In this document: positions 37,250 through 45,262 of the stretch, one piece after another
Layout of the letters: every line of letters starts with the position of its first letter
How positions within the stretch are numbered: the stretch's first letter is position 1
NCBI RefSeq assembly: GCF_900162615.1
Contig: NZ_FUFN01000009.1
Span: 746,520 to 810,519 of the forward strand
DNA: 64,000 nt
Reading direction: 5' to 3'
Source of the DNA: Virgibacillus proomii
GTDB lineage: Bacteria > Bacillota > Bacilli > Bacillales > Amphibacillaceae
Program-made: the position numbers and the translations under genes
Notes under the pieces: model-generated
Told to the model about the DNA's origin: nothing
The model's input: only the letters and a program-made list of their open reading frames with translations
Database searches by the model: none

Positions 37250-37362
37250 CTAAAGTGAAATTTCGTTAGTGGGGTTGTTCCTTCATACGAATCAAGCATT
37301 CTAGTTCATATTCGGCATAACTATCGAACTGGGAATCTTTCAGCACCTTAGACAGTATAAAA
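37250..37362 (+). repeat. decayed MPR core
   Basis: TAAAGTGAAATTTCGTTAG opens it, CAAGCATTCTAG and TTTCAGCACCTTAGACAG follow, and it ends ATAAAA. The order of blocks is that of an MPR core, but P1 and the GGTGCCG stem are largely lost. It supports the view that cores persist and decay in place. The stretch 36905-37249 before it holds no gene. Confidence 0.5.
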
Positions 37363-37469
37363 TGATTACGACGCCAACACCAATTGTATGGGATACATAC
37401 TTTTATACCTTTTTTCCTTCCAAATAATTTTTGACCGCACTAATTTTTCATTAGCTGTAAATTTAGCCA

Positions 37470-37566
37470 TTAGAAAAACTTGGCTTGTCGCCAAGTCTGC
37501 GAAAGTTATCGTTTTTCTTATACGCAATAAGCCATAAAGTTTTATACTTTCCTATAGTAAAAAAAC
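37470..37566 (+). repeat. MPR outer modules without core
   Basis: TTAGAAAAACTTGGC with an intact ACTTGGC/GCCAAGT hairpin, then TTATACGCAATAAGCC and TTTTATACTTTCCTATAGT, ending in an A run. It overlaps the start of the terminator of the convergent DUF1002 gene, so this MPR forms part of that gene's 3' region. Confidence 0.88.
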
Positions 37567-37613
37567 TGCACCACCACATGTTGTTTGAAAGTTCAACATT
37601 TCGGGTGCAGTTC
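37559..37613 (-). terminator. terminator of the DUF1002 gene
   Basis: ACTGCACC and GGGTGCAGT form the outer stem, with CATGTTG/CAACAT as an inner stem. On the minus strand it ends in a run of seven T supplied by the right end of the neighbouring MPR. Confidence 0.75.
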
Positions 37614-37649
37614 CATGAAGGATATGTTTATTGTCTGTTCTATTAAATA

Positions 37650-38576
37650 TCAGCTAAACAGCCCTTTAAAAAAGTTGGCAATTGCTTGGAAAAGCTCACT
37701 GAAGAAGTTAGCTACTTTTTCCCAAAACCCTTCATCTAAACCAAGTTCTTCAGCTTTATCCTTGATTGCTGTCGAGATATCATCTAATTGACTTTTCACT
37801 TGGTCAAAATTTATATTTAAATCGCGCATTTTATCAATTAAATTAATTAGCATTTGTCGATCTGCTTCACTTAAAGATATTTCCAGCTTATCCAGTTGCT
37901 CTTGAACAATCCGTTCTACATCTTCTTTCGTAGCTGGGTTCTGTTCGGCAATCGTCTTTTTGATCTCCGTAAGCAGTTGACTAGCCTTTTCTTCTCCAAC
38001 ACCTTTTTTTCCAGCTAGTTGTGTTGCTACTCCCAGTTCTTCATTAGCAAGCTCCATCCGCTCTTTATCAAGCTCTTGCCCGTCTACATCATACGCTTTA
38101 TAAATCCCCGTTAATGCAGAATGACCACTAACTTTTACAGGAGAAGCCACATCAACCGTTGCATTTTCGACACCAGCTGTAAGCAACGCATTTGCGTACA
38201 TTTCTTTCGTGACCTCTGTAATATTTTCTGGAGTTACAATATTAATAGTTAGTCCATTTCCTTCTTCTTGAAGCGCTATTTTAGCACTTGAATACATATT
38301 TGAATTTGGGTTTCCATTAATATACTTGGCTGCATCTTTTCCAGATACATCATATTCGTCAACAGCATCTCCATCTTTTACATTTAACAATTCACGAACT
38401 TTAGCACGCTGATCACTCGTTAATTGAGCCCCATAAACAACAATTGGCTGTCCCAACTTTTCATTAATACTATCTGAATTACTAGCTCCACTATCAGCAT
38501 GAACAGACAAGCTTGTCCCTATTACCAGTAAAGCAATTAACATGATTAGTAGAAATTTACTTCCTTTTCTTATCAT
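37650..38576 (-). CDS. ypuA: secreted DUF1002 protein (YpuA-like)
   Basis: A 308-residue exported protein. A signal peptide (about 1-27, ending SVHADS) precedes the DUF1002 domain (about 45-240), with VVYGAQLTSDQRAKVRELL and NVKDGDAVDEYDVSGKDAAK. The C-terminal 70 residues are helical and end in an amphipathic, Phe-rich segment (FWEKVANFFSELFQAIANFF) that could lie on a membrane. Function is unknown. It stands alone. Confidence 0.88.
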   Translation of the reverse strand: MIRKGSKFLLIMLIALLVIGTSLSVHADSGASNSDSINEKLGQPIVVYGAQLTSDQRAKVRELLNVKDGDAVDEYDVSGKDAAKYINGNPNSNMYSSAKIALQEEGNGLTINIVTPENITEVTKEMYANALLTAGVENATVDVASPVKVSGHSALTGIYKAYDVDGQELDKERMELANEELGVATQLAGKKGVGEEKASQLLTEIKKTIAEQNPATKEDVERIVQEQLDKLEISLSEADRQMLINLIDKMRDLNINFDQVKSQLDDISTAIKDKAEELGLDEGFWEKVANFFSELFQAIANFFKGLFS

Positions 38577-38904
38577 CCTTTATTTCTCCTTTATCAGTTC
38601 TTGCTTTATTTTATGCTTTCTTCAAGCTAAATATCATTATACCTCTTTTTTTTATGTATGAATACATTTTTGAAAAAAATTACAACCTGGGATGTATTTT
38701 ACTGCTAATGTATGCAACAGCACTAAAGTGCATATCAAATACAAGAACCAGGAAGTTCAGCTGTTAGCGATAAGCAGAATAGACACTATTAGAGACCAAA
38801 GCAAGCCGTCTGAGTTTGATGTTTAACCGATCTTTGAACAGCCCCTTACTGTTCATCATATATATTGCTTTATATGAAAACATGCCCATTGGAACATAAA
38901 ATTA

Positions 38905-38971
38905 TTTTTAGAAAGCTGTAATTTTTCTTATACTATAAAGCCAGTTTTATATTTTCCTATAGTGTAAAAAA
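38905..38971 (+). repeat. MPR outer-module remnant
   Basis: TTTTTAGAAAGCTGTAATTT, CTTATACTATAAAGCCAG and TTTTATATTTTCC-TATAGTG with an A run. The CTTGGC hairpin is deleted, while the TTATACTATA/TATAGT pairing is partly kept. It precedes the MFS gene; the rest of the 38577-39127 gap shows nothing recognisable. Confidence 0.75.
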
Positions 38972-39127
38972 ACTCATCAATACCTATGAGAAGAATCAAT
39001 AGAACATTTTCGTTGTATTCTTTAAAAGATTAACGTGTCTTTGTTGTTAAAATCGACAATGACGCTTTCAATATTTCGTGCTAAGCAGATAACTTTCCTT
39101 TGCTTCATAAATGCGATAATATTTAGG

Positions 39128-40408
39128 GTGACGAAATATCTTATCAGAAAGAAGGGTATTGCCATTATTGACGATTATCCGATCGTGAAGAGAAACTTAG
39201 CAATCATGTGGTTTGCTAACTTTTTTATTTCTGGAAGTATGACAATGGTACTTCCATTTATTTCTTTGTACATTGAATCTATGGGTAATTTCTCGGACTC
39301 ATATGTACAAAATTGGTCAGGTTGGATTTTTGCTATTACCTTTGTTACCGCATTTATTTTTTCACCTATTTGGGGAAGAATCGGTGACAAGTACGGACGG
39401 AAGAACATTCTTATATTTTCTGCAATTGGAATTGGCTTGTCCATTTTCCTAATGGGCTTTGCCACTACGGTTTGGCAATTATTTTTTCTCCGCTTCATTA
39501 TGGGGATTGCAACCGGGTTTATCCCTATGTCACAAGCTTTTATCTCAACACAAACACCAAAAAATATCGCTGGAAGAGTACTTGGTACACTACAGACAGG
39601 GAGTATTACGGGGGCGTTAATGGGACCTTTATTAGGAGGAACGCTTGCTGATACATTTGGCTTTGCTAGTACATTCAAATGGGTATCCGTTACGATTTTT
39701 CTTTCTGCTCTAATCGTTCTCTTTGGCGTTAAAGAAATAAGACTACATGTTGATGATGAAAAGGAAAACAAACTATATACAAGTAAGCAAGTTATCCACC
39801 ATATTGTAGCTAATCCAATTTTATTAGCAGTTTTGCTAATGTCAACATTAGTTCAGATCGCTCACTTTAGCATTCAACCAATATTATCTTTATTTGTTGC
39901 TGATATTCACGGACCAGTAAATGTTGCCTTTTTCTCCGGTGTAGCTTTCTCCGCAGCGGGTCTTGGTAACTTACTCATGTCTAGAAGGCTTGGAAGACTT
40001 GGTGATAAAGTTGGCTACATTAAAGTGATGACTACACTACTATTCATGGCAGGGATTGTATACCTTCCGGGCGCTTTAGTTACAAATATTTGGCAGCTTG
40101 TCATCTTACGCTTCTTGTTGGGAATTTCAATTGGCGGTATTATTCCGGTTCGAATTGCCTACATCCGGCAAACAGCACCACTTTCTATGCAAGGTGAAGT
40201 GTTAGGATATAACACAAGCTTACGCTTCCTTGGAAATATTATTGGACCTGTATTAGGTGGAGCAATAGCAGGTTTTTTCGGGTTTTCAGCAGTATTTGTT
40301 GTTACAGGTGTATTGCTCTTAACAGGTGGTATTACCATGCTCGTTTGTTGGTATAAGTACGAATACAATCATTCCCATTCCCGCTCATTATCTACACGGA
40401 AAAGTTAA
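39128..40408 (+). CDS. MFS drug-efflux type transporter
   Basis: About 427 residues with 12 membrane helices, DHA1-type. Helix 1 is MWFANFFISGSMTMVLPFIS; motif A is GRIGDKYGRKNILIF, and motif C-like glycines occur in GALMGPLLGGTLAD. It probably exports a drug or metabolite. The frame is open from 39035, but the first 40 residues there do not look like a transporter. In-frame GTG codons at 39128 and 39185 are alternatives, and the best ribosome site (AGAAAGAAGGG at 39146-39155) points to a start near 39164 where only ATT codons exist. The start is therefore uncertain. Confidence 0.85.
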   Translation: MTKYLIRKKGIAIIDDYPIVKRNLAIMWFANFFISGSMTMVLPFISLYIESMGNFSDSYVQNWSGWIFAITFVTAFIFSPIWGRIGDKYGRKNILIFSAIGIGLSIFLMGFATTVWQLFFLRFIMGIATGFIPMSQAFISTQTPKNIAGRVLGTLQTGSITGALMGPLLGGTLADTFGFASTFKWVSVTIFLSALIVLFGVKEIRLHVDDEKENKLYTSKQVIHHIVANPILLAVLLMSTLVQIAHFSIQPILSLFVADIHGPVNVAFFSGVAFSAAGLGNLLMSRRLGRLGDKVGYIKVMTTLLFMAGIVYLPGALVTNIWQLVILRFLLGISIGGIIPVRIAYIRQTAPLSMQGEVLGYNTSLRFLGNIIGPVLGGAIAGFFGFSAVFVVTGVLLLTGGITMLVCWYKYEYNHSHSRSLSTRKS

Positions 40409-40440
40409 ACCGAGGACATTTTTGTTCTCGGTTTAACTTA
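40404..40440 (+). terminator. terminator of the MFS gene
   Basis: GTTAAACCGAG and CTCGGTTTAAC form a perfect 11-bp stem with a 12-nt loop that overlaps the stop codon. TTATTC follows rather than a long T run. Confidence 0.75.
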
Positions 40441-40475
40441 TTCATATAGATTCTTATCAAATGTAGCGATCATTT

Positions 40476-40545
40476 TTTATGGCGAAAGCTATCGTTTTCT
40501 TATACTATAAACCATAAAGTTTTATGCTTTCCTATAGTACAAGAG
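40476..40545 (+). repeat. MPR outer-module remnant, left hairpin missing
   Basis: ATGGCGAAAGCTATCGTTTTC, TTATACTATAAACCATAAAG and TTTTATGCTTTCCTATAGTA. TTATACTATA and TATAGTA pair. It lies between the MFS terminator and the MATE gene. Confidence 0.8.
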
Positions 40546-40661
40546 AATCGGATAAAAAACGATTAAAGATGACAATAATTTTACCGTTTTCAAAATAAGC
40601 TTTCCATTTTTAGCAAATAAAGATAAACTAGCTTTACATTTGCTTGGAAAGTTGGGATGAT

Positions 40662-42029
40662 ATGTCCTCTAACAAACTAAGAAAAATTACATTGTTTAGC
40701 TTAACATGGCCAATATTCATTGAAATACTGCTTCATATGTTAATGGGTAATGCAGATACGTTAATGCTTAGCCAATATTCCGATAATGCAGTAGCTGCTG
40801 TTGGGGTATCTAACCAAGTTCTCTCTGTAGTCATTGTTATGTTTGGATTTGTAGCTCAAGGTGCAGCTATATTAATCGCTCAGCATCTTGGAGCAAATAA
40901 CCGTAAGCAAGCTAGGGAAATAACAGTAACTGCTATTAGCTTAAATTTATTATTCGCTATCGTACTAAGTACTGCTCTGTTTCTAGGAACAAAGGAAATC
41001 CTTCAGTTAATCGATCTGCCATTAGAAATTATGGATGAAGCCTCTAGCTATATGAAAATTGTTGGCGGTCTTATCTTTATACAAGCATTAATCATGACAG
41101 TAGGAGCTATTTTACGTAGCTACGGATTCACCAAAGATACGATGTCTGTAACAATCGGGATGAATATTTTAAATGTGATTGGTAACTACATTGTTATCTT
41201 TGGACCATTTGGATTTCCTGTTTTAGGAGTTGAAGGGGTAGCATACTCCACAGCTATAAGCCGCTTCATCGGATTTCTATTTATTTTCTATTTATTACTA
41301 AAGCGCAGTCAAGAAAAAATGGATTTCTCTAATTTTTTCCGGTACCAAAAACAACATATTAAACCATTGCTGCAAATTGGGATTCCCTCAGCAGGTGAGC
41401 AATTATCTTATAACGCCAGTCAAATGATGATCACATACTTTGTTGCTCAATTGGGAACACTGGCAATAACGACAAAAGTATATGCACAAAATTTAATGAT
41501 GTTCATCTTTTTGTTTTCGATTGCGATTGGACAAGGAACACAAATTTTAATTGGACATATGATCGGTGCTGGAAAAATGGAAGAAGCTTATCAACGAGCA
41601 ATAAAAAGCTTGAAGATCTCTATCGTTATTTCCTTAAGCATTGCCACTATTGCTTATTTGTTTTCTGATTCGTTATTGGGCATTTTTACCAATAACCCTT
41701 CGATTATAGAAACAGGTGGTGCATTATTATTAATGACCATCATCCTTGAGCCTGGACGCGCGATAAATATTGTTATGATTAGTTCCCTGCGTGCTGCTGG
41801 TGATGTGAAATTTCCAGCATATATTGGCATTGCTGTAATGTGGGGAATTGGGGTTACCATTGCTTGGTTTTTCAGTATCTATTTACATCTCGGGCTTATA
41901 GGTATTTGGATTTCCTTTATTGCCGATGAATGGTTACGGGGTATGTTCATGTTACGACGTTGGAAGAAGCGGAATTGGGTATCGATGAGCTTTGTAGATA
42001 GTGAGGAGAATAAACCTAGTACGTTTTAG
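40662..42029 (+). CDS. MATE family efflux transporter
   Basis: A 455-residue exporter of the multidrug and toxic compound family with 12 membrane helices in two related halves. Family segments are NADTLMLSQYSDNAVAAVGVSNQ in the first half and SAGEQLSYNASQMMITYFVAQLG in the second. It exchanges Na+ or H+ for organic cations; the substrate is unknown. A TTG six codons upstream is possible, but the ATG at 40662 gives the standard N-terminus and has a weak GGGATG-type ribosome site. Confidence 0.9.
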   Translation: MSSNKLRKITLFSLTWPIFIEILLHMLMGNADTLMLSQYSDNAVAAVGVSNQVLSVVIVMFGFVAQGAAILIAQHLGANNRKQAREITVTAISLNLLFAIVLSTALFLGTKEILQLIDLPLEIMDEASSYMKIVGGLIFIQALIMTVGAILRSYGFTKDTMSVTIGMNILNVIGNYIVIFGPFGFPVLGVEGVAYSTAISRFIGFLFIFYLLLKRSQEKMDFSNFFRYQKQHIKPLLQIGIPSAGEQLSYNASQMMITYFVAQLGTLAITTKVYAQNLMMFIFLFSIAIGQGTQILIGHMIGAGKMEEAYQRAIKSLKISIVISLSIATIAYLFSDSLLGIFTNNPSIIETGGALLLMTIILEPGRAINIVMISSLRAAGDVKFPAYIGIAVMWGIGVTIAWFFSIYLHLGLIGIWISFIADEWLRGMFMLRRWKKRNWVSMSFVDSEENKPSTF

Positions 42030-42131
42030 AAGATTGATTTCTTAGTGAATATATGCTACAACTAACAAAGCCCCTTATGATGTGTTCAAAAAAGAAATGT
42101 AAATTTGGACGACACAGTTTTAATAAAGCGC

Positions 42132-42335
42132 CGCAGAAATTCGACGTGTCATTTTTATGCGAATTTTGAACATCCTATCCTATTAAAAGTTCAAAAGAGG
42201 ATAAAAAGGACCAAGAAGTTCAAGGCGGCGATGTTTCGAGCAGTGGAATGTATACAGTAATACATGAACAGCGCAGAAACAAGACAACGCAGGAATTCGA
42301 CGTGTCATTTTTATGCGAGTTTTGAACATCCTATC
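42132..42335 (+). repeat. pair of 48-nt direct repeats, 156 nt apart (F type)
   Basis: The string beginning CGCAGAAATTCGACGTGTCA, then TTTTTATGCGAATTTTGAAC and ATCCTATC at 42132-42179 recurs at 42288-42335 with two changes (CGCAGGAATT..., GCGAGTTTTG). The spacer contains GGATAAAAAGGACCAAGAAG and a CGGCGATG stretch. The block takes up nearly all of the gap between the MATE and DUF1450 genes; no gene lies in it. Confidence 0.8.
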
Positions 42336-42373
42336 TAGGGTAACTTGAAATAGAAAGAAAGTGATAGCACAAA

Positions 42374-42619
42374 ATGGGCATTGTCGTAGTTGAAGTCTGT
42401 GACGGAAATGCAATCACTTCTATTGATATAGAGGAAATTTTAGAACGGGAATTTCCCGAAGTAGCTGTGCTTATAAACGATTGTTTATCATTTTGCGGAT
42501 TATGCCGGGTGAAACCATTTGCAATCGTAAACAATAAACGCATTTTCGGAAACACACCAGAAGAATGCTTAGATAAAATTAGAGCAGCTATTAAAGAAGA
42601 ACTGGCTAAATATGAATAA
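42374..42619 (+). CDS. yuzB: DUF1450 family protein (YuzB-like)
   Basis: An 81-residue cytoplasmic protein with a thioredoxin-like look: MGIVVVEVCDGNAITSIDIE at the start and the cysteine cluster CLSFCGLC near residues 37-44, followed by RVKPFAIVNNKRIFG. The family is conserved in Bacillales and unassigned; the cysteines may bind metal or take part in thiol chemistry. AGAAAGTGATAG lies before the ATG. Confidence 0.85.
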   Translation: MGIVVVEVCDGNAITSIDIEEILEREFPEVAVLINDCLSFCGLCRVKPFAIVNNKRIFGNTPEECLDKIRAAIKEELAKYE

Positions 42620-42784
42620 GAGCCCGTTCTTCTTTTTATATTAGAAAAATTTACACATAGATTAATTAAACGTGGTAGAATTTTGGGGTTGCATATGTAC
42701 AACTAGCAGGTAACCTGCGTTAGCTGTATAGCCAACTTATTTATTTTGGCAATTTCCCGGGAAATATGTCGTAAATCACATCAG

Positions 42785-42944
42785 CATAAAGTAAATCTTA
42801 TCCGTGAGGGTTTTTCTTTATCGCCGATTGTTAGAATGAACAAAATTGGGTATTTGACTTGCAGCTGGATTCCTTGCTTTTCCTCCTAGGGCTTACCCCC
42901 TAGCATGGTGGTGAAGTCTTACTGCCAGTTACGTCAGGATAAAT
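42785..42944 (+). repeat. MPR core, divergent subfamily
   Basis: It starts ATAAAGTAAATCTTATCCG. It includes GGGTATTTGACTTGCAGC and ends TTACTGCCAGTTACGTCAGG then ATAAATA. Here ACTTGCAGC/(A)CTGCCAGT replaces the GGTGCCG/CGGCACC stem of the main family, so the pairing is kept with other bases. It occupies the middle of the 42620-43024 gap; nothing else was seen there. Confidence 0.65.
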
Positions 42945-43024
42945 AGTACAAAATGACTAATTGACCTTTAATAAAGATTTATTTTGTTGGGTTATAATAC
43001 ATAAAATTTTGCATCCTCGGTCTC

Positions 43025-43405
43025 TTAAGCGTCCATATTGATAATAACATCCATCTCTACTAAAGCATCTTTCGGTAGCTTACTAACCTCCATGGTAGAT
43101 CTCGCAGGATACGGTTTTTGTAAAAAACTTCCATATATTTCATTAACAATTGCAAAATCATCCATCGAGTTTAAATAAATAGAAAACTTAACCGCTTTTG
43201 ATAAATCCGCTCCTGCTTGCTTAACTATTGCTTCAATGTTTTGTAAAACTTGCTTTGTTTGGCTCTCAATCCCTTTTACCATCTGGCCAGTTTCTGGATT
43301 GATACCAATTTGACCAGATACAAACAGCAAATTATCGGTCTGGATAGCCTGTGAGTACGGGCCTAAAGCAGCTGGTGCTTGTTCGGTTTGAATTGCTTTA
43401 TTCAT
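43025..43405 (-). CDS. ridA: RidA family protein (reactive imine deaminase)
   Basis: A 126-residue cytoplasmic trimer-type protein that hydrolyses enamine/imine intermediates from amino-acid metabolism. Marks: PAALGPYSQAIQ near the start, LFVSGQIGINPETG and the C-terminal PARSTMEVSKLPKDALVEMD with the substrate-binding arginine. AAAGGAGG lies before the ATG at 43405; a longer open frame places that site inside the gene. The lysozyme gene upstream on the same strand ends 35 nt away. Confidence 0.92.
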   Translation of the reverse strand: MNKAIQTEQAPAALGPYSQAIQTDNLLFVSGQIGINPETGQMVKGIESQTKQVLQNIEAIVKQAGADLSKAVKFSIYLNSMDDFAIVNEIYGSFLQKPYPARSTMEVSKLPKDALVEMDVIINMDA

Positions 43406-43440
43406 CCTATTTCCTCCTTTAAACAATTATGCTATTTCGA

Positions 43441-44070
43441 TTACTTCTCTTGTTTTAACTCATCCCTATACGCCATTACGGATTTCACGTAGTATATATC
43501 TCCATAACAAGCATCAAGTTCTCTCGCCCCATCACGTAAGCAACGATATTTCTCTTTATCAGGATCGTTAGCATACATTTCCTGCGAAAAGTGAATTGCA
43601 GCTTCCTGTGAAAAGCCCTTTCCCTGTTCATTGAGATAGTTAATAAATCCTCTGCCAAAATTATAAGCCTGTACTGCTACGAGTAAATCTTCGTCTGCAT
43701 CATTTAACGTTTGAGAAAAATAATAAATACCTTGCTTAATGGATATCTCTGGATCTTTGATACAGTTTCTCTTTCCACAATAACTCTCAGATGCTTGCAT
43801 CGGATCATCTCCTCGCCCGCCAGATTCTTGCATCATGATCGCAAGAATGGTGTCAACATGTTTTTCGATACCGAATTGTTTTGCATACTTTTCGACAAGC
43901 GGACGATAGGCTTTTACGTTATCGCTAATCAACGAATCCGTTTGCCCAGAAGACTGGTTGTTGTCTGTTTGATTAACCAATAGCGGAATCCCGGTAAACA
44001 AGACAATAAAAACGATAGCAATAAACATAGCTTTTTTAATTGATTTTGATAATCTCTTGTTGTGTTTCAT
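43441..44070 (-). CDS. membrane-anchored lysozyme-like cell-wall hydrolase
   Basis: A 209-residue protein. One N-terminal membrane helix (about 13-31) and a short linker precede a lysozyme-like (PF13702) domain from about 50 to 205. That domain has LAIMMQESGGRGDDPMQASE with the probable catalytic Glu82, and AVQAYNFGRGFINYL. It resembles the N-terminal muramidase half of CwlT but lacks the NlpC/P60 half. It probably cuts peptidoglycan at the outer face of the membrane. A small membrane-protein frame lies just upstream. Confidence 0.88.
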   Translation of the reverse strand: MKHNKRLSKSIKKAMFIAIVFIVLFTGIPLLVNQTDNNQSSGQTDSLISDNVKAYRPLVEKYAKQFGIEKHVDTILAIMMQESGGRGDDPMQASESYCGKRNCIKDPEISIKQGIYYFSQTLNDADEDLLVAVQAYNFGRGFINYLNEQGKGFSQEAAIHFSQEMYANDPDKEKYRCLRDGARELDACYGDIYYVKSVMAYRDELKQEK

Positions 44071-44087
44071 CTTATCTTAATCCTTTA

Positions 44088-44306
44088 TCATGTAAGATAC
44101 AAGTGTGCTGACAACCCACCTGAATAGCAAAAAAGAAAGGCTGCTTTATCAGATATATCTGGTGTCCAATCAGAAAAGCTTGAAGTAACATACAGAATCA
44201 CGCCAATTAAACTGCTAACCAATATGTATACTAATATACTCTGCTCACGCCTTATTTGTCTCAAACTATAGTACAAAATAGCAACAAGTATGATAGAAAC
44301 CATCAT
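44088..44306 (-). CDS. small hydrophobic protein, unknown
   Basis: A 72-residue frame with two likely membrane helices (about 2-16 and 24-44) starting MMVSIILVAILYYSLRQIRR. It ends 17 nt before the lysozyme gene on the same strand, so the two may be co-transcribed. The ribosome site is poor, no family was recognised, and it could be a remnant. The sequence from 44307 to 44609 shows no gene. Confidence 0.4.
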   Translation of the reverse strand: MMVSIILVAILYYSLRQIRREQSILVYILVSSLIGVILYVTSSFSDWTPDISDKAAFLFCYSGGLSAHLYLT

Positions 44307-44609
44307 ATGAAGACCAAATTCGCTTCATTCGTTCCATGCGTTAAAAACAGGGATATAGTCAACATTTAGTAATAAGGTGTATCATGTGGACGCAACTAGT
44401 TGAATAAGCTTTAAACAACCTCCAATCTAAAATCCGTAATAAGCCAATTGTTACTAGTTTACTAATTCCCAATATTCCCCTTTACTCTGTATCTATTATA
44501 TTAAAACAATTCTTCTTTATTTCAAAGTGAATGAATGAGAAACAGTTCATTCATCTTCTATATTAAGTCCAAATAGACTTGAAAAATATGAGTAAATGGG
44601 TTTGTTTTT

Positions 44610-45062
44610 TTATATATGCGGCAATACCTCGTCTACATGATTTAGAGGGGAACGACGAACACCAAAATGGAAACCAGTAATTTTTACACTTATATCTATA
44701 TCCAAACATGTATAAATAAGCACACCATGTTCTTTAGCAATGGCTTGCAGTGTCTCTAATTGCTGGAAGTGATTTTTTTAGCTCCATTCTTATTCGCTCG
44801 AGCAATATTTATTATAGATTCTTCATCTAATGATAGATCCCTATCAAAATGTCATCAAATCCCTGCTTATGTAAAAATAATGCCTCTTAGGAGCAATAAC
44901 ACTTTAATCCTTGAAAAACAGGACGTGATGCCAAAATGCGCTTTAGTACAGGGATAGACCGAATGGATTCGAGTCAGATTGTTTTACCACTTGCATTTCA
45001 TCTAGGTTGTTTAAAGGAAGGATTAATTTTGGTTTTACCTTTAAATCTATTTTTTCATTCAT
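44610..45062 (-). pseudogene. decayed amino acid deaminase/aldolase gene (alanine racemase fold)
   Basis: On the minus strand pieces of one family appear in shifting frames: LKRILASRPVFQGLKCYCS, then ALFLHKQGFDDILIG, SLDEESIINIARANKNGAKK, LETLQAIAKEHGVLIYTCLD and IDISVKITGFHFGVRRSPL, followed by a stop at 44610. These match the N-terminal barrel of D-threonine-aldolase/alanine-racemase-like enzymes, normally about 390-400 residues. At least three frame changes and internal losses are present, and the C-terminal half is gone. The ATG at 45062 (MNEKIDLKVKPKLILPLNNL) may be the old start or an unrelated scrap. Confidence 0.7.
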
Positions 45063-45180
45063 AATGCCCCCTACTCACCTAAAAACTAGCTTCTCTTCCA
45101 TCTCTATCTGAGACAAGCTGCAAATGCGCTTGGAATAAGGTGATAAGATTCTTGTAATTCACTTTTTTCAAGCATAAAAT

Positions 45181-45210
45181 AAGGGTGATCCGTTTATTTG
45201 ATCACCTTTC
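45181..45210 (-). terminator. terminator of the TAXI-TRAP permease gene
   Basis: GGTGATC and GATCACC form a 7-bp stem with a 9-nt loop, about 55 nt after the permease stop. On the minus strand it is followed by CTTATTTTATG. Confidence 0.6.
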
Positions 45211-45262
45211 CGAGAGTACTATCTATTCTGAATATTGGTTCTTTATAAATGTGATTATTCCA

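Noticed and set aside
42183..42413. Minus-strand frame overlapping the start of the DUF1450 gene
   Set aside because: It is the antisense translation of the 48-nt repeat region and overlaps a real gene; no ribosome site.
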